DNA of 64,000 bases. It comes from an uncultured Lachnospiraceae bacterium. Lineage in GTDB: Bacteria > Bacillota > Clostridia > Lachnospirales > Lachnospiraceae. Position numbers and translations under genes: made by a program. Positions within the stretch are counted from its first letter, which is position 1, and the number at the start of each line of letters is the position of its first letter. A model generated the notes under the pieces. The model ran no database searches. It saw only the letters and a program-made list of their open reading frames with translations, and was not told where the DNA came from. The stretch is taken from NCBI GenBank assembly GCA_910579865.1, contig CAJTXA010000003.1:124001-188000 (forward strand). Reading direction: 5' to 3'. This document shows, in pieces, positions 36,587-45,256 of this stretch.

Positions 36587-36746
36587 CTATTTTCTTTTCC
36601 TTATCTCATTTATTTTTCTTCATTGATATTCCCTAATAGCTAAAGCAAGGAGATTCTTGTTTTTATCACTAATCTGAACTTTTGCTCTATTGCCGATGAT
36701 ACAAAAAAACCTTACCTTATTTGATGATGGCACAATGGTTATTTCC

Positions 36747-36920
36747 TTACGTTATTTCAAAAATGTTAGATAATTGCAATAATTTCTCCGTTTCTGGAAA
36801 TCCTTGCTTGTTTTCCCATTTGCTAATCGCTTGTCTAGTTGTTCCGATTTGTTCAGCAAGTGCTTCCTGTGAAAACCCTTTTTCTTTTCTTAACTTAAAT
36901 AATTTTTCTCCAAATGTCAT
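36747..36920 (-). pseudogene. Truncated Cro/CI-type HTH regulator (57 aa)
   Basis: ATG 36920 sits behind GGAGGATAC. It encodes MTFGEKLFKLRKEKGFSQ, then EALAEQIGTTRQAISKWENK and ends ...LLQLSNIFEIT. This is a complete helix-turn-helix domain, but it stops where family members continue with VDYLLK and a C-terminal part. It may still fold as a minimal DNA-binding domain. After the stop, another short open stretch leads to the ABC ATPase remnant. Confidence 0.65.
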
Positions 36921-37234
36921 ATATGTATCCTCCTTGATTTTGGTAGATAAATCATATCAAATTAGGCTGTAACTATCTATCTTTTCTGAGTTGCACATTG
37001 TCAACGCTGAATTGCAAATATGTTATTTTACAGAAAAATATAAATATACCATTTAACTATTGCAAGACTTTAATAAATTATTTTATAATAAGATATATTT
37101 AGATGATTTTAAATTTTGATATTCAACAAGCCTGTAATGAGAATTTTGGAAAAAGGAAGGTTTATTTGCCAAGAGAAAAATTTAGAGTAATAAAAATCTT
37201 TTTGTAACATAATGTATTTTTTTCAAAGCTTAAA
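36921..37234. other. Non-coding AT-rich stretch
   Basis: 314 nt between the HTH remnant and the HipA-like gene. I see no gene, terminator or clear promoter beyond the ribosome site of the HTH remnant. Confidence 0.5.
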
Positions 37235-38326
37235 TCATAGTGACTGTATATTCTTCAAAATATTTAATCGTTTTGTAAACATTTCATAATATTGTGGTAA
37301 ATTTGAAAATACTTCCTTTTTTACTTCTTTTATCTGATTTAAACCAATCGCTTTTACTGCTTGTATAGCGGCTTCTTTTTGAGTCATATATTCTTGAAAT
37401 ACTGTTTGACAATTTGCTCCTTCGCATGAGTCATAGACAGAAAAAGTCTGGTTAAAATCCATTAATGGATGAATACACACTGGCTTATTATTTAAATTAG
37501 AAACCAAGACACCCCAATTTCCCCAATGTCTGTCCGTATTTCCTACAAGATAATCAATAATATTCATCATATAATAACTTTGTTTATCAAGTTTTAAAAT
37601 ATAGTTTCTTGTATTTTTATTATGATTCTGAGAATAGATTTCGAACATTTCCATAGAAACAATGGAATATTCCTTCGAGGTAATATTATTGCTCATTGTA
37701 ACTTTTTGCCCTTCAAAGTATCCTTCTTCATATAATACTTGAGAAACTTGAAAACATCTGCATATCTGGCTTGCAAGCAATTCTCTTTCTACTATATCAA
37801 CTCCACCATCTTTTAACAATCGAAACCCACCGTCCATTCGTTGCCATGCCTTTGGAAAATATCCATTTGTTGCCAAATCCCGAACAAAAGATTGATTCTG
37901 AACGGTATATTGTCTTCCCCTTAAAGCGACATCAATAAAAGTATTATCCAAATGGTTATCATATAAATTAATCTCTTCAAAACAAATTTGTTCCCTCTCT
38001 TTTCTTACCCAAAAAACATCTGTTAAAGAAACACATCGATATGCTAATGCAATTTTTGCTCTTTCTTTATCAGTAATTGCTTGTAATACTCCAATACTAT
38101 TGAATATCTCTTTTGCATAAACCCTATCCAATGTTAAAACCCTAGTAGCACACCAATAATTAAAATTTGTTATATTATTAATTAATGTATCAATTTCATT
38201 TCCTTCTTCTAAATATAAATGATATGGCATAAAAGATTTATAATATATTTTACATTGTCCAATCTCATTTATTTTCGCTACTTTTCGATTTTTATGCATA
38301 ACTTCATAAGATTCCCTTTTTTTCAA
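37235..38326 (-). CDS. HipA-like serine/threonine kinase domain protein
   Basis: 363 aa. The region DYLVGNTDRHWGNWG followed by HPLMDFNQTF matches the HipA-type catalytic loop (N.DRH..N) and metal-binding Asp. The N-terminal part lacks the usual HipA N1 domain and is not recognised. Start TTG 38326 with AAGGGA ahead; ATG nine codons later is an alternative. No hipB antitoxin adjoins it, although a truncated HTH gene lies downstream on the same strand. Whether it phosphorylates GltX or another target is unknown. Confidence 0.72.
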   Translation of the reverse strand: MKKRESYEVMHKNRKVAKINEIGQCKIYYKSFMPYHLYLEEGNEIDTLINNITNFNYWCATRVLTLDRVYAKEIFNSIGVLQAITDKERAKIALAYRCVSLTDVFWVRKEREQICFEEINLYDNHLDNTFIDVALRGRQYTVQNQSFVRDLATNGYFPKAWQRMDGGFRLLKDGGVDIVERELLASQICRCFQVSQVLYEEGYFEGQKVTMSNNITSKEYSIVSMEMFEIYSQNHNKNTRNYILKLDKQSYYMMNIIDYLVGNTDRHWGNWGVLVSNLNNKPVCIHPLMDFNQTFSVYDSCEGANCQTVFQEYMTQKEAAIQAVKAIGLNQIKEVKKEVFSNLPQYYEMFTKRLNILKNIQSL

Positions 38327-38364
38327 ACTTTCCCTTCTTTCTTAATATTATATTTCCAACAAAA

Positions 38365-38390
38365 AAGAGATAAGTTTCTTCTTATCTCTT
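38365..38390. terminator. Terminator after tRNA-Thr
   Basis: The arms AAGAGATAAG (38365-38374) and CTTATCTCTT (38381-38390) with a 6-nt loop. Minus-strand T-run TTTTTT follows, and the plus side also has TTTT. Confidence 0.85.
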
Positions 38391-38394
38391 TTAA

Positions 38395-38467
38395 AGCTCC
38401 CAGTCGGACTTGAACCGATGACCCCTTCATTACGAGTGAAGTGCTCTACCAACTGAGCTATGGAAGC
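38395..38467 (-). tRNA. tRNA-Thr (anticodon CGT)
   Basis: Acceptor GCTTCCA (5') pairs with TGGGAGC (3') with one G-U. The D arm has AGCTCAGTTGGTAGAGC, the anticodon loop is CTCGTAA giving CGT (reads ACG), and the T arm contains GGTTCAAGTCC. No CCA is encoded. Confidence 0.96.
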
Positions 38468-38475
38468 ATGTCTAC

Positions 38476-38504
38476 ACTATATCACCTTTTTTTATAAAAT
38501 GCAA
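38476..38504 (-). promoter_or_regulatory. Promoter of tRNA-Thr
   Basis: -35 TTGCAT (38504-38499), 17-bp spacer, -10 TATAGT (38481-38476) with an upstream TG. It ends 9 bp before the tRNA. Confidence 0.75.
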
Positions 38505-38647
38505 GTCTATTTCTTTTGCTAAAGACTATCTAATATTATACAACAAATTTTCAAAATTGCAACTATTTTTTTAACTATTATATCTATATAATTTTTGATA
38601 AATACTATACAATAAAATAGAATTTATTATATATCAAAATAAATTTA

Positions 38648-38914
38648 TTATTTCTTCTGGCACTTTTTCCATATCAAATTCAAAACAAAATGAATTACAC
38701 TACTATATATTGTAATCTTAAATCCAATTCCTGTTAGTATCCTTCCAATCCCTGCATTGACTTCATATTGTATCTTCAAATCCAATGGTGGATCTTGGTA
38801 AGGAATACCCGCTTTAATTATAGAATAATATATACCTATCAATAAAATAATCACACCTGCTATTATAAAAGCATTGATTATTTGATAAAGACAAGTTCTT
38901 GTTCTTTCTCTCAT
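38648..38914 (-). CDS. Small two-span membrane protein
   Basis: Start ATG 38914 (MRERTRTCLYQII) is 9 nt behind GGAG; TTG 38929 is an alternative. 88 aa with hydrophobic segments at about 10-35 and 58-82 separated by a loop with GIPYQDPPLDLKIQYEVN. I do not recognise a named family. It stands alone between the tRNA and the nucleoside operon. Confidence 0.6.
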   Translation of the reverse strand: MRERTRTCLYQIINAFIIAGVIILLIGIYYSIIKAGIPYQDPPLDLKIQYEVNAGIGRILTGIGFKITIYSSVIHFVLNLIWKKCQKK

Positions 38915-38929
38915 AAACTGTTTCTCCAA

Positions 38930-39223
38930 CTTCTAAATATCTATATTTCCCATAAATACGAGATAAATATAACTACATCTCTTCTGCTTTCATCTTAATC
39001 TATTTATTAAAATTAACGTAGCCTATAAAATCATATTTTATCTTTTTACAGTATTTTTTCTAATACGATAATCATTAGACCAGCGATTATTCTTAACCTT
39101 TTCATTTTTACTTTATCAAATTATTTAACATTTTTATCTTATCACAAATAGTTGAATAATTCCATTAAATTTTGTTTTTTATCAAAATTATAGTTTTGCA
39201 TTTTTTGAGATCTAATCATTAAA
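38930..39223. other. AT-rich intergenic stretch
   Basis: No supported gene. A 19-codon minus-strand frame, MKRLRIIAGLMIIVLEKIL, near 39045-39105 lacks a good ribosome site and may be a remnant. Confidence 0.4.
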
Positions 39224-39259
39224 AAAACAAGAAATGCAAAACACGGCATTTCTTGTTTT
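39224..39259 (-). terminator. Terminator of the nucleoside salvage operon
   Basis: The arms AAAACAAGAAATGC (39224-39237) and GCATTTCTTGTTTT (39246-39259), perfect over 14 bp with an 8-nt loop. A minus-strand T7 tail follows. Confidence 0.9.
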
Positions 39260-39317
39260 AAAAATTTAATTTTTTTAAACTAATTATAAAGGATCACATA
39301 AGCTCCATATTTTAGCC

Positions 39318-39941
39318 TTATATTTTTTTATTCAGCATTTTTATATACAGATTTCCTTCCTTTACAAATCCCATCTTATTAAGATACGTCTTATGTACTT
39401 CAGATAAATTCTGCTTAAAAATAAGTTTTTTAATTCCCTTTTCGAGCAGTTTTGCGTACAAATAAGCTCCAATTGAACAATCCCGATAAGTAGGAGTAGA
39501 ATAATCTAATAGGATATCTATTGTATCATTGCTATCTTGTTTTCCCAATAAAATACCTGCTGAATTTCCATTACAGCAAATAATATAGGCTTGATCAACC
39601 ACTGCTGTGTCCATCTTAAAATCTGGAAAATAAATTTGAATATCCTGTTTATAACGTGTTATAAAATAATCCAAATATGCATCATTGGACTTTACATCAA
39701 TTAAATCATATTGCTGTTTTGATTTTAATAATTTAAACAAATTATACAGATTAATCGCAATTAAGCAGCCATTCATCAGCGCAAGTGGAAATGAACCAAT
39801 AATAAGGGCATATATTCCAGAAATAGTACTGCCTATTGTGTTGATAATTCTTAACTTTACCACAGAAGACATCAGCATAGAAACTACTACTAATGTAGAA
39901 CCAATATATCCAAATGTTTCTATCATCATTGCTATAGTCAT
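39318..39941 (-). CDS. YgjV-like membrane domain fused to a GNAT-like C-terminal domain
   Basis: 207 aa. Residues 1-72 form two to three hydrophobic spans with the YgjV-like pattern (GYIGSTLVVVSMLM, NTIGSTISGIYALIIG). Residues about 85-205 look like an N-acetyltransferase-type fold (AGILLGKQ, YRDCSIGAYLYAKLLEKG, LNKMGFVKEG) that keeps the terminal GF motif. Start ATG 39941 behind AAGGAAA. It lies 48 bp after deoC and before the operon terminator, so it is the last gene of the nucleoside operon. Substrate unknown. Confidence 0.6.
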   Translation of the reverse strand: MTIAMMIETFGYIGSTLVVVSMLMSSVVKLRIINTIGSTISGIYALIIGSFPLALMNGCLIAINLYNLFKLLKSKQQYDLIDVKSNDAYLDYFITRYKQDIQIYFPDFKMDTAVVDQAYIICCNGNSAGILLGKQDSNDTIDILLDYSTPTYRDCSIGAYLYAKLLEKGIKKLIFKQNLSEVHKTYLNKMGFVKEGNLYIKMLNKKI

Positions 39942-39989
39942 AATGTTTATTTTCCTTTCTATTTAAAAAACATGCCCCTAACAGCAGAA

Positions 39990-40658
39990 TCAATATCCTG
40001 TATTTGTATCTATATTTTTCATAATCTTAATCAGCCTGCTTGTACCAAGTCTGTCAGCTCCAAGACTTACAAATTTTTCAGCGTCATCAAAGGATGAAAT
40101 TCCACCTGCTGCCTTTACTTTTACATTTGCTCCAATATGCTTTTTCATTAATGCAACATCTTCAAATGTTGCACCTGCTGTAGAAAAACCAGTAGATGTT
40201 TTAATATATTCTGCACCAGCTTTTGTAACAATTTCACACATTTTAATTTTTTCTTCTTCTGTTAATAAACATGTCTCAATAATTACCTTTAAAATTTTTC
40301 CATCACAAGCCTTATGAATTTGACGAATTTCTTCTTCAATCTCTTGATATCTTTTATTTTTAAGGGCGCCAACATTAATAACCATGTCGATTTCTTCGGC
40401 GCCATTTTGAATTGCATCTTTTGTTTCAAATACTTTTACTGCTGTTGTATTATATCCATTTGGAAATCCAATTACAGTACAGATTGCCAACTTTCCATTT
40501 ACATACTCAGCAGCTTCCTTTACATATGCTGCTGGAATACAAGCTGAAGCCGTTTTATATTTCATGGCATCATCCAAAATTTGTTTGATTTCCTCCCAAG
40601 TAGATGCGACTCCAAGTAATGTATGATCCACCATATTTAAAATTTTTTCTTGATTCAT
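39990..40658 (-). CDS. deoC: Deoxyribose-phosphate aldolase
   Basis: Cleaves 2-deoxyribose-5-phosphate to acetaldehyde and glyceraldehyde-3-phosphate. 222 aa with DHTLLG near the start, EIDMVINVGALK, and the Schiff-base lysine region VKVKAAGGISSFDDA. Works after deoB in deoxynucleoside breakdown. 80 bp after nupC in the same operon. Confidence 0.95.
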   Translation of the reverse strand: MNQEKILNMVDHTLLGVASTWEEIKQILDDAMKYKTASACIPAAYVKEAAEYVNGKLAICTVIGFPNGYNTTAVKVFETKDAIQNGAEEIDMVINVGALKNKRYQEIEEEIRQIHKACDGKILKVIIETCLLTEEEKIKMCEIVTKAGAEYIKTSTGFSTAGATFEDVALMKKHIGANVKVKAAGGISSFDDAEKFVSLGADRLGTSRLIKIMKNIDTNTGY

Positions 40659-40738
40659 AAATTTTCCTTTCTATTATTTCAATTTTATTCTAAATGATTC
40701 CTTGTTTTTTTGGATATTATTTATCAGAATTAAAATAT

Positions 40739-41941
40739 TTAAAATAACGAAACAATACTAACCAATAACGCACTATTAATACTTACAAATACACCACCAA
40801 GCATGGCTTTCAATATAAGACGGGAAATCGTACCCTTTTTTTCTGGTGCAAGCACACCAATTCCGCCAATACACATTCCCATACTTGATATATTTGCAAA
40901 ACCACAAAGGGAAATCGTACAAACTAAAGCTGTTCTTGGGTCTAATGTTGCAAGTTTATCCGCTAATTCCCCAAATGCAATAAATTCATTTAAAATTAAT
41001 TTATTGCCTAATAAAGCACCTTCCATTAAAGTTGCTTCTCCTTCTAATCCCATTAAATAACCAAATGGCGCAAAAACATAAGAAAAAACCTGCGATAAGC
41101 TAATACCAAACATTCCTAAAAATAGATTAATCACTGCTACAATACCAACAAATCCAACAATTGATGCACCAATTGAAATTACCATTTGAATCCCAATATT
41201 TGTCCCTTCCGAAAGAGCATCAATTACATTTGTATTGTTTCCTTTATTATCCATCTTTATTTCAGAGATACAAACTGCTTTTTCTGTTTGAGGGCAAATA
41301 ATTTTAGAAACCATAATACTTCCAATTGGAACCATTGCACTAGCAATTAAAAGCGAACTCATAGGAATTCCTAATGCAGAATAACCGCCTAATATAGATG
41401 CTGACATACTCCCCATACCAGAAACTAAAATAACAAAGATTTCACTGTCTGTTAAATCTTTCATATATTTTGCAACTAAAATAGGACTATCTGTATGTCC
41501 TAAAAACATATTAGCAACAGCAATAAAGCTTTCCACTTCTGTTGTCCCCATCAGTTTTCCTACACCTTTGCCAATCCACTTTACTACAAATCCAATTACA
41601 CCAAGATAATATAATGCACTCACTAATGCAGAAACAAAAATAATATTGCCTAAACTTTGAACAATAAATACATATATTCCAGTAGAACCACCAGTAAAAA
41701 GATCACCAAATACAAATTCAAGCCCCTCATTACCACAATTTATAATTGCTGTAATTCCATCCGACAAAACAGTAACTGCTTTCTGCCCAAGAGGAACTTT
41801 TACTATAATAAATGCCATTATTAATTCCGCAGCAAGTGCAATACCGATTTTTTTCCATGGAATAGCTTTACGATTGTAGGAAAGCAGACAACATATCCCT
41901 AAACTTAGTGCAAGACCAAGTATATTCAATAAAATTTTCAT
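40739..41941 (-). CDS. nupC: Concentrative nucleoside transporter (CNT/NupC family)
   Basis: Cation-coupled nucleoside uptake. The start is ATG 41941 (MKILLNILGLAL) behind GGAGAACGT, giving 400 aa. About ten hydrophobic spans are visible, with family motifs such as SALVSALYYLGVI, FLGHTDSPI and SLCGFANISSMGMCIGGI. It supplies substrates to PunA, DeoB and DeoC encoded in the same operon. Confidence 0.93.
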   Translation of the reverse strand: MKILLNILGLALSLGICCLLSYNRKAIPWKKIGIALAAELIMAFIIVKVPLGQKAVTVLSDGITAIINCGNEGLEFVFGDLFTGGSTGIYVFIVQSLGNIIFVSALVSALYYLGVIGFVVKWIGKGVGKLMGTTEVESFIAVANMFLGHTDSPILVAKYMKDLTDSEIFVILVSGMGSMSASILGGYSALGIPMSSLLIASAMVPIGSIMVSKIICPQTEKAVCISEIKMDNKGNNTNVIDALSEGTNIGIQMVISIGASIVGFVGIVAVINLFLGMFGISLSQVFSYVFAPFGYLMGLEGEATLMEGALLGNKLILNEFIAFGELADKLATLDPRTALVCTISLCGFANISSMGMCIGGIGVLAPEKKGTISRLILKAMLGGVFVSINSALLVSIVSLF

Positions 41942-41973
41942 ACGTTCTCCTTCCATTCGTTCTATTGTTTTAC

Positions 41974-43164
41974 TTAATTTAACTTTTCAAGGATCGAATT
42001 TCCAATTGTTCCTTCTGGCATTTTTATGCCAAAGTTATCTGTAATCGTTGCTCCAATCACTGCAAAAGTATTACTATCCTCTAGTTTTCCATAACCTTTC
42101 ATAGAAGGAGAATAAGCAATAAATGGTACTTTTTCTCTTGTATGGTCTGTTCCAGTATGAGTAGGATCATTTCCATGATCCGCAGTAATAATGATTAAAT
42201 CATCATCATTCATAAGCTTCATTAATTCGCCTAATTTTACATCAAATTTCTCAATTTCCTGTGCATAACCTTCTACATCTCTTCGATGCCCCCATAAGGC
42301 ATCAAAATCTACAAGATTCACATAACAAAGCCCAGTAAAATCTCTTTTTGCAATTTCAATTGTCTGCTCCATCCCATGAACGGAACTTTTCGATTTATTC
42401 GACTCTGTAAGACCTTCTCCATCAAAAATATCAAAAATCTTTCCGACGGAAATCACATCATATCCTGCATCTTTTAATGCATTAAGTGCTGTTTTTCCAT
42501 ATGGTTTCAGCGCATAGTCATGACGATTGCTGGTTCTTTTAAATTCTCCTTTTTTCTTGCCAATATAAGGTCTTGCAATTACACGTCCTACTTTCCATTC
42601 ATCTTTCATTGTAATTTCACGAGCAATTTCACAACAGCGGTATAATTCATCAAGACCAAATGTTTCTTCATTTCCGCATATTTGAAGGACAGAATCTGCT
42701 GAAGTATATACAATCATATGACCTGTAGCAATTTCTTCCTCTGCAAGTTCATCTAAAATTTCTGTACCACTCGCACTTTTATTGCCAATAATCACACGAT
42801 TTGTTCTTTTCGAAAGCTCATCAAGCAGTTCTTTTGGAAATCCGGTTTCTGTAAAAGTCTGAAATGGCTTTGTAATATGAAGCCCCATCATCTCCCAATG
42901 ACCTGTCATGGTATCTTTCCCTGTACTTGCTTCATATAAATATGCATAGTAACCCAAAGGTTTTTCGATTGCCTTTACTTGTTTTAGAGGGTGAAGGTTC
43001 GCTATTCCCATTTTCTGCAAATTTGGAATAACAAATTCTTCTCTACACTGTGAAATATGCCCTAAAGTATCCGTTCCAGCGTCTTTATAATCTGCTGCAT
43101 CTGGTAATGCTCCTACTCCCAAAGAATCTATAACAATTGTAAAGATACGTTTATATTTTCCCAT
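41974..43164 (-). CDS. deoB: Phosphopentomutase
   Basis: Interconverts (deoxy)ribose-1-phosphate and (deoxy)ribose-5-phosphate. 396 aa of the alkaline-phosphatase superfamily, with metal ligands in IDSLGVGALPDA and ADHGNDPTHTGTDHTRE. The nucleophile Thr/Ser region is STGKDTMTGHWE. Its start overlaps the end of the Crp-type regulator gene by 14 bp, so the two are translationally coupled. Confidence 0.96.
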   Translation of the reverse strand: MGKYKRIFTIVIDSLGVGALPDAADYKDAGTDTLGHISQCREEFVIPNLQKMGIANLHPLKQVKAIEKPLGYYAYLYEASTGKDTMTGHWEMMGLHITKPFQTFTETGFPKELLDELSKRTNRVIIGNKSASGTEILDELAEEEIATGHMIVYTSADSVLQICGNEETFGLDELYRCCEIAREITMKDEWKVGRVIARPYIGKKKGEFKRTSNRHDYALKPYGKTALNALKDAGYDVISVGKIFDIFDGEGLTESNKSKSSVHGMEQTIEIAKRDFTGLCYVNLVDFDALWGHRRDVEGYAQEIEKFDVKLGELMKLMNDDDLIIITADHGNDPTHTGTDHTREKVPFIAYSPSMKGYGKLEDSNTFAVIGATITDNFGIKMPEGTIGNSILEKLN

Positions 43165-43894
43165 ATCGATTCCTTTCTTCTTTCTTTTTTAAACACTGTT
43201 CTAATTTTAAATACTGCTCATAAGAAATGCTGATTTTTCCATGTTCATTAGAAATAAGCTCTTTTTCTTCTAAAGACTTTATACTCCTTTGAAGACTTCG
43301 TATATTCACTCCAATTTTATCTGCCAATTCCCCCTGACTGATATTGACCTTTACTGTTTTTAAGCTCGTGTTCTGATTTGTTTCATAAAACATTAATAAA
43401 AAATTCTCCAGCCTTTCCTGACAGGTCATAAATAAATACTCCCTATCTATTTTTCTCTCAAAGGTAATGGTCTGCAAAATATTTTTTAGTCTAAGGTATA
43501 AAGCATTTTCATCATGCTGAATCCAATACAAATAGCTGCTGGATGATATTTTTAGCAGTTTACACTCCTGTGTAGTATAGATAGAAACACAATAATCAGA
43601 ACAATCTGTAAAAATTTCAAAATCTCCAACAATATACATCTTTGTAAAGTCCATAAAAGAATATACCTGTCCCATTTTTTTATAATCCATCCCAATTACA
43701 TGTCCCTGCAATATAATATATACCGTTTTACTTGGTTTTCCTGCTACCAAAAGACTTTCGTTTTTTTTCACTTTTGTATAAATCATTTCCTTTGCGATTG
43801 CTTCTGGAATATATCGAAATAAATTCGCTAAATATTGTGCTCTATCTTGTGCTTCTTTTGATATAATTTCCAACAACTGCTGTTTTGATTCCAT
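43151..43894 (-). CDS. Crp/Fnr-family transcriptional regulator
   Basis: 247 aa with an N-terminal cyclic-nucleotide-binding-like beta barrel (about 25-140) and a C-terminal winged helix (about 165-225; VNISQGELADKIGVNIRSLQ). No Fnr-type cysteine cluster is seen, so the effector may be a metabolite or nucleotide. Its place between punA and deoB suggests it controls this operon. The dyad repeats upstream of punA are a plausible target. Confidence 0.88.
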   Translation of the reverse strand: MESKQQLLEIISKEAQDRAQYLANLFRYIPEAIAKEMIYTKVKKNESLLVAGKPSKTVYIILQGHVIGMDYKKMGQVYSFMDFTKMYIVGDFEIFTDCSDYCVSIYTTQECKLLKISSSSYLYWIQHDENALYLRLKNILQTITFERKIDREYLFMTCQERLENFLLMFYETNQNTSLKTVKVNISQGELADKIGVNIRSLQRSIKSLEEKELISNEHGKISISYEQYLKLEQCLKKKEERNRYGKI

Positions 43895-44022
43895 TTTAAA
43901 CCTCTACTTTAAATATCATTTTTTGAAAACACTGCTTTATAAATTTTCTTCGTTTAAAAAATTATTAGCCTATATGTATCTTAAATTTACCAATCCAGAT
44001 AGAATTCTAAGGAACATTTCGT

Positions 44023-44835
44023 TTACATACTAACAACAATCGTTGATACTAACTGTTTAAATAACTTAGAAATACGGTCTGCGGTTTCTTGTACTTCCTT
44101 ATGGTTTAATTCTACTTTAGAAATTCCTGCTGCCATATTTGTTATACAAGAAATACCACATACCTCTATTCCCATATGACGTGCAGCCATAGCTTCACAT
44201 GCAGTACTCATACCAACTGCATCTCCGCCCCAACTCTGTGCCATTTTTATTTCAGCCGGAGTTTCATAATTTGGACCTGTAAACTGTACATAAACACCTT
44301 CTTGTAATACAACACCACATTTTTGTGCACATGTTTTAATAACCTCCTGAAGGCGTTTGCTGTAAACTTCACTCATATCAGGGAACCTTGTTCCAAGTTC
44401 TTCAATATTTGCTCCAATCAGAGGGCTTGGAACTGCTGTAGTAATATGATCGGTAATCATCATTAAATCTCCTGGTTTAAATTTAGGATTGCATCCGCCA
44501 GCAGCATTTGTTAAAAGAATCTTTTTTGCTCCCATCATTCCCATAAGACGTGTAGGAAGAACAACATCGGCCATCTGATATCCTTCATAATAATGTACAC
44601 GCCCCTGCATAATAACAACCGGAGTTTTTTCAACATATCCAAATACAAAGCGTCCTGCATGGCCTTTTACAGTTGATATTGGAAATCCCTCAATATCTGT
44701 GTAATCAATTGTGTCTGTAATATCAATCTCATTTGCAAAATCACCTAATCCCGAACCTAAAATCAAAGCTACATCTGGTTTAAAATTTGTTCTCTCTCTT
44801 ACACTTGCTAAACATTTCATTAACTTGTTATACAT
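44023..44835 (-). CDS. punA: Purine nucleoside phosphorylase
   Basis: Phosphorolysis of (deoxy)guanosine and inosine to base and pentose-1-phosphate. 270 aa of the trimeric PNP family: LILGSGLGDFA, MQGRVHYYEGY, TNAAGG, and VGMSTACEAMAARHMG. Start ATG 44835 with GAGG ahead. First gene of the salvage operon; its pentose-1-phosphate product feeds DeoB. Confidence 0.95.
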   Translation of the reverse strand: MYNKLMKCLASVRERTNFKPDVALILGSGLGDFANEIDITDTIDYTDIEGFPISTVKGHAGRFVFGYVEKTPVVIMQGRVHYYEGYQMADVVLPTRLMGMMGAKKILLTNAAGGCNPKFKPGDLMMITDHITTAVPSPLIGANIEELGTRFPDMSEVYSKRLQEVIKTCAQKCGVVLQEGVYVQFTGPNYETPAEIKMAQSWGGDAVGMSTACEAMAARHMGIEVCGISCITNMAAGISKVELNHKEVQETADRISKLFKQLVSTIVVSM

Positions 44836-44961
44836 ACGACACGTCCTCTCTTTTTTTATTTTTTCGATTTATTTGCAGAAAATATATTTTTCCTTCCACT
44901 ATACTATTCTGCATAAAAATAAAGTTTTCCAACCTTATTTTTTTTACAATTTTACTTCCCT
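44836..44961. other. punA leader
   Basis: About 125 nt between the dyad repeats and the punA start, AT-rich. The punA ribosome site (GAGG) is at its end. No clear -35/-10 pair is assigned. Confidence 0.4.
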
Positions 44962-45045
44962 TTAAAAAATTTATTATAGATATAATACAAAATTTATCTC
45001 TACTTAAAAAATATGTTATAAATATAATACAAAATTTACCTCTAT
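44962..45045. repeat. Two 42-bp direct repeats with internal dyads upstream of punA
   Basis: Unit 1 (44962-45003) and unit 2 (45004-45045) match at 37 of 42 positions. Each holds a dyad: TATTATA-GA-TATAATA (44972-44987, perfect) and TGTTATA-AA-TATAATA (45014-45029, one mismatch). The 42-bp period is four helical turns, which suits paired binding of a regulator. Confidence 0.65.
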
Positions 45046-45208
45046 TATAAAACGACATTTGTCATAATTTAATATTATTTTATCTTAGCATATTTCACAA
45101 ATTTTTTCTCTGATTTTTATAAATTTTCACAGTATCTGCTTCTTTATTTCCCTTTCCTATCGCTTTTCATGCTAACTAATAGTCACAATTTTTTGGTAAA
45201 AAAAGAAA

Positions 45209-45240
45209 AAAGCCTACTAAATTTTATCTGGTAGGCCTTT
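45209..45240 (-). terminator. Terminator of the ireB...U32 operon
   Basis: GCCTAC (45212-45217) pairs with GTAGGC (45231-45236), extended by A/T pairs. On the minus strand the stem is followed by TTTTTTC. Confidence 0.8.
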
Positions 45241-45256
45241 TCTCTTACTTTTTCTA

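Noticed and set aside
36721..36972. 83-aa plus-strand frame
   Set aside because: It is antisense to the recognisable HTH fragment and contains no known motif.
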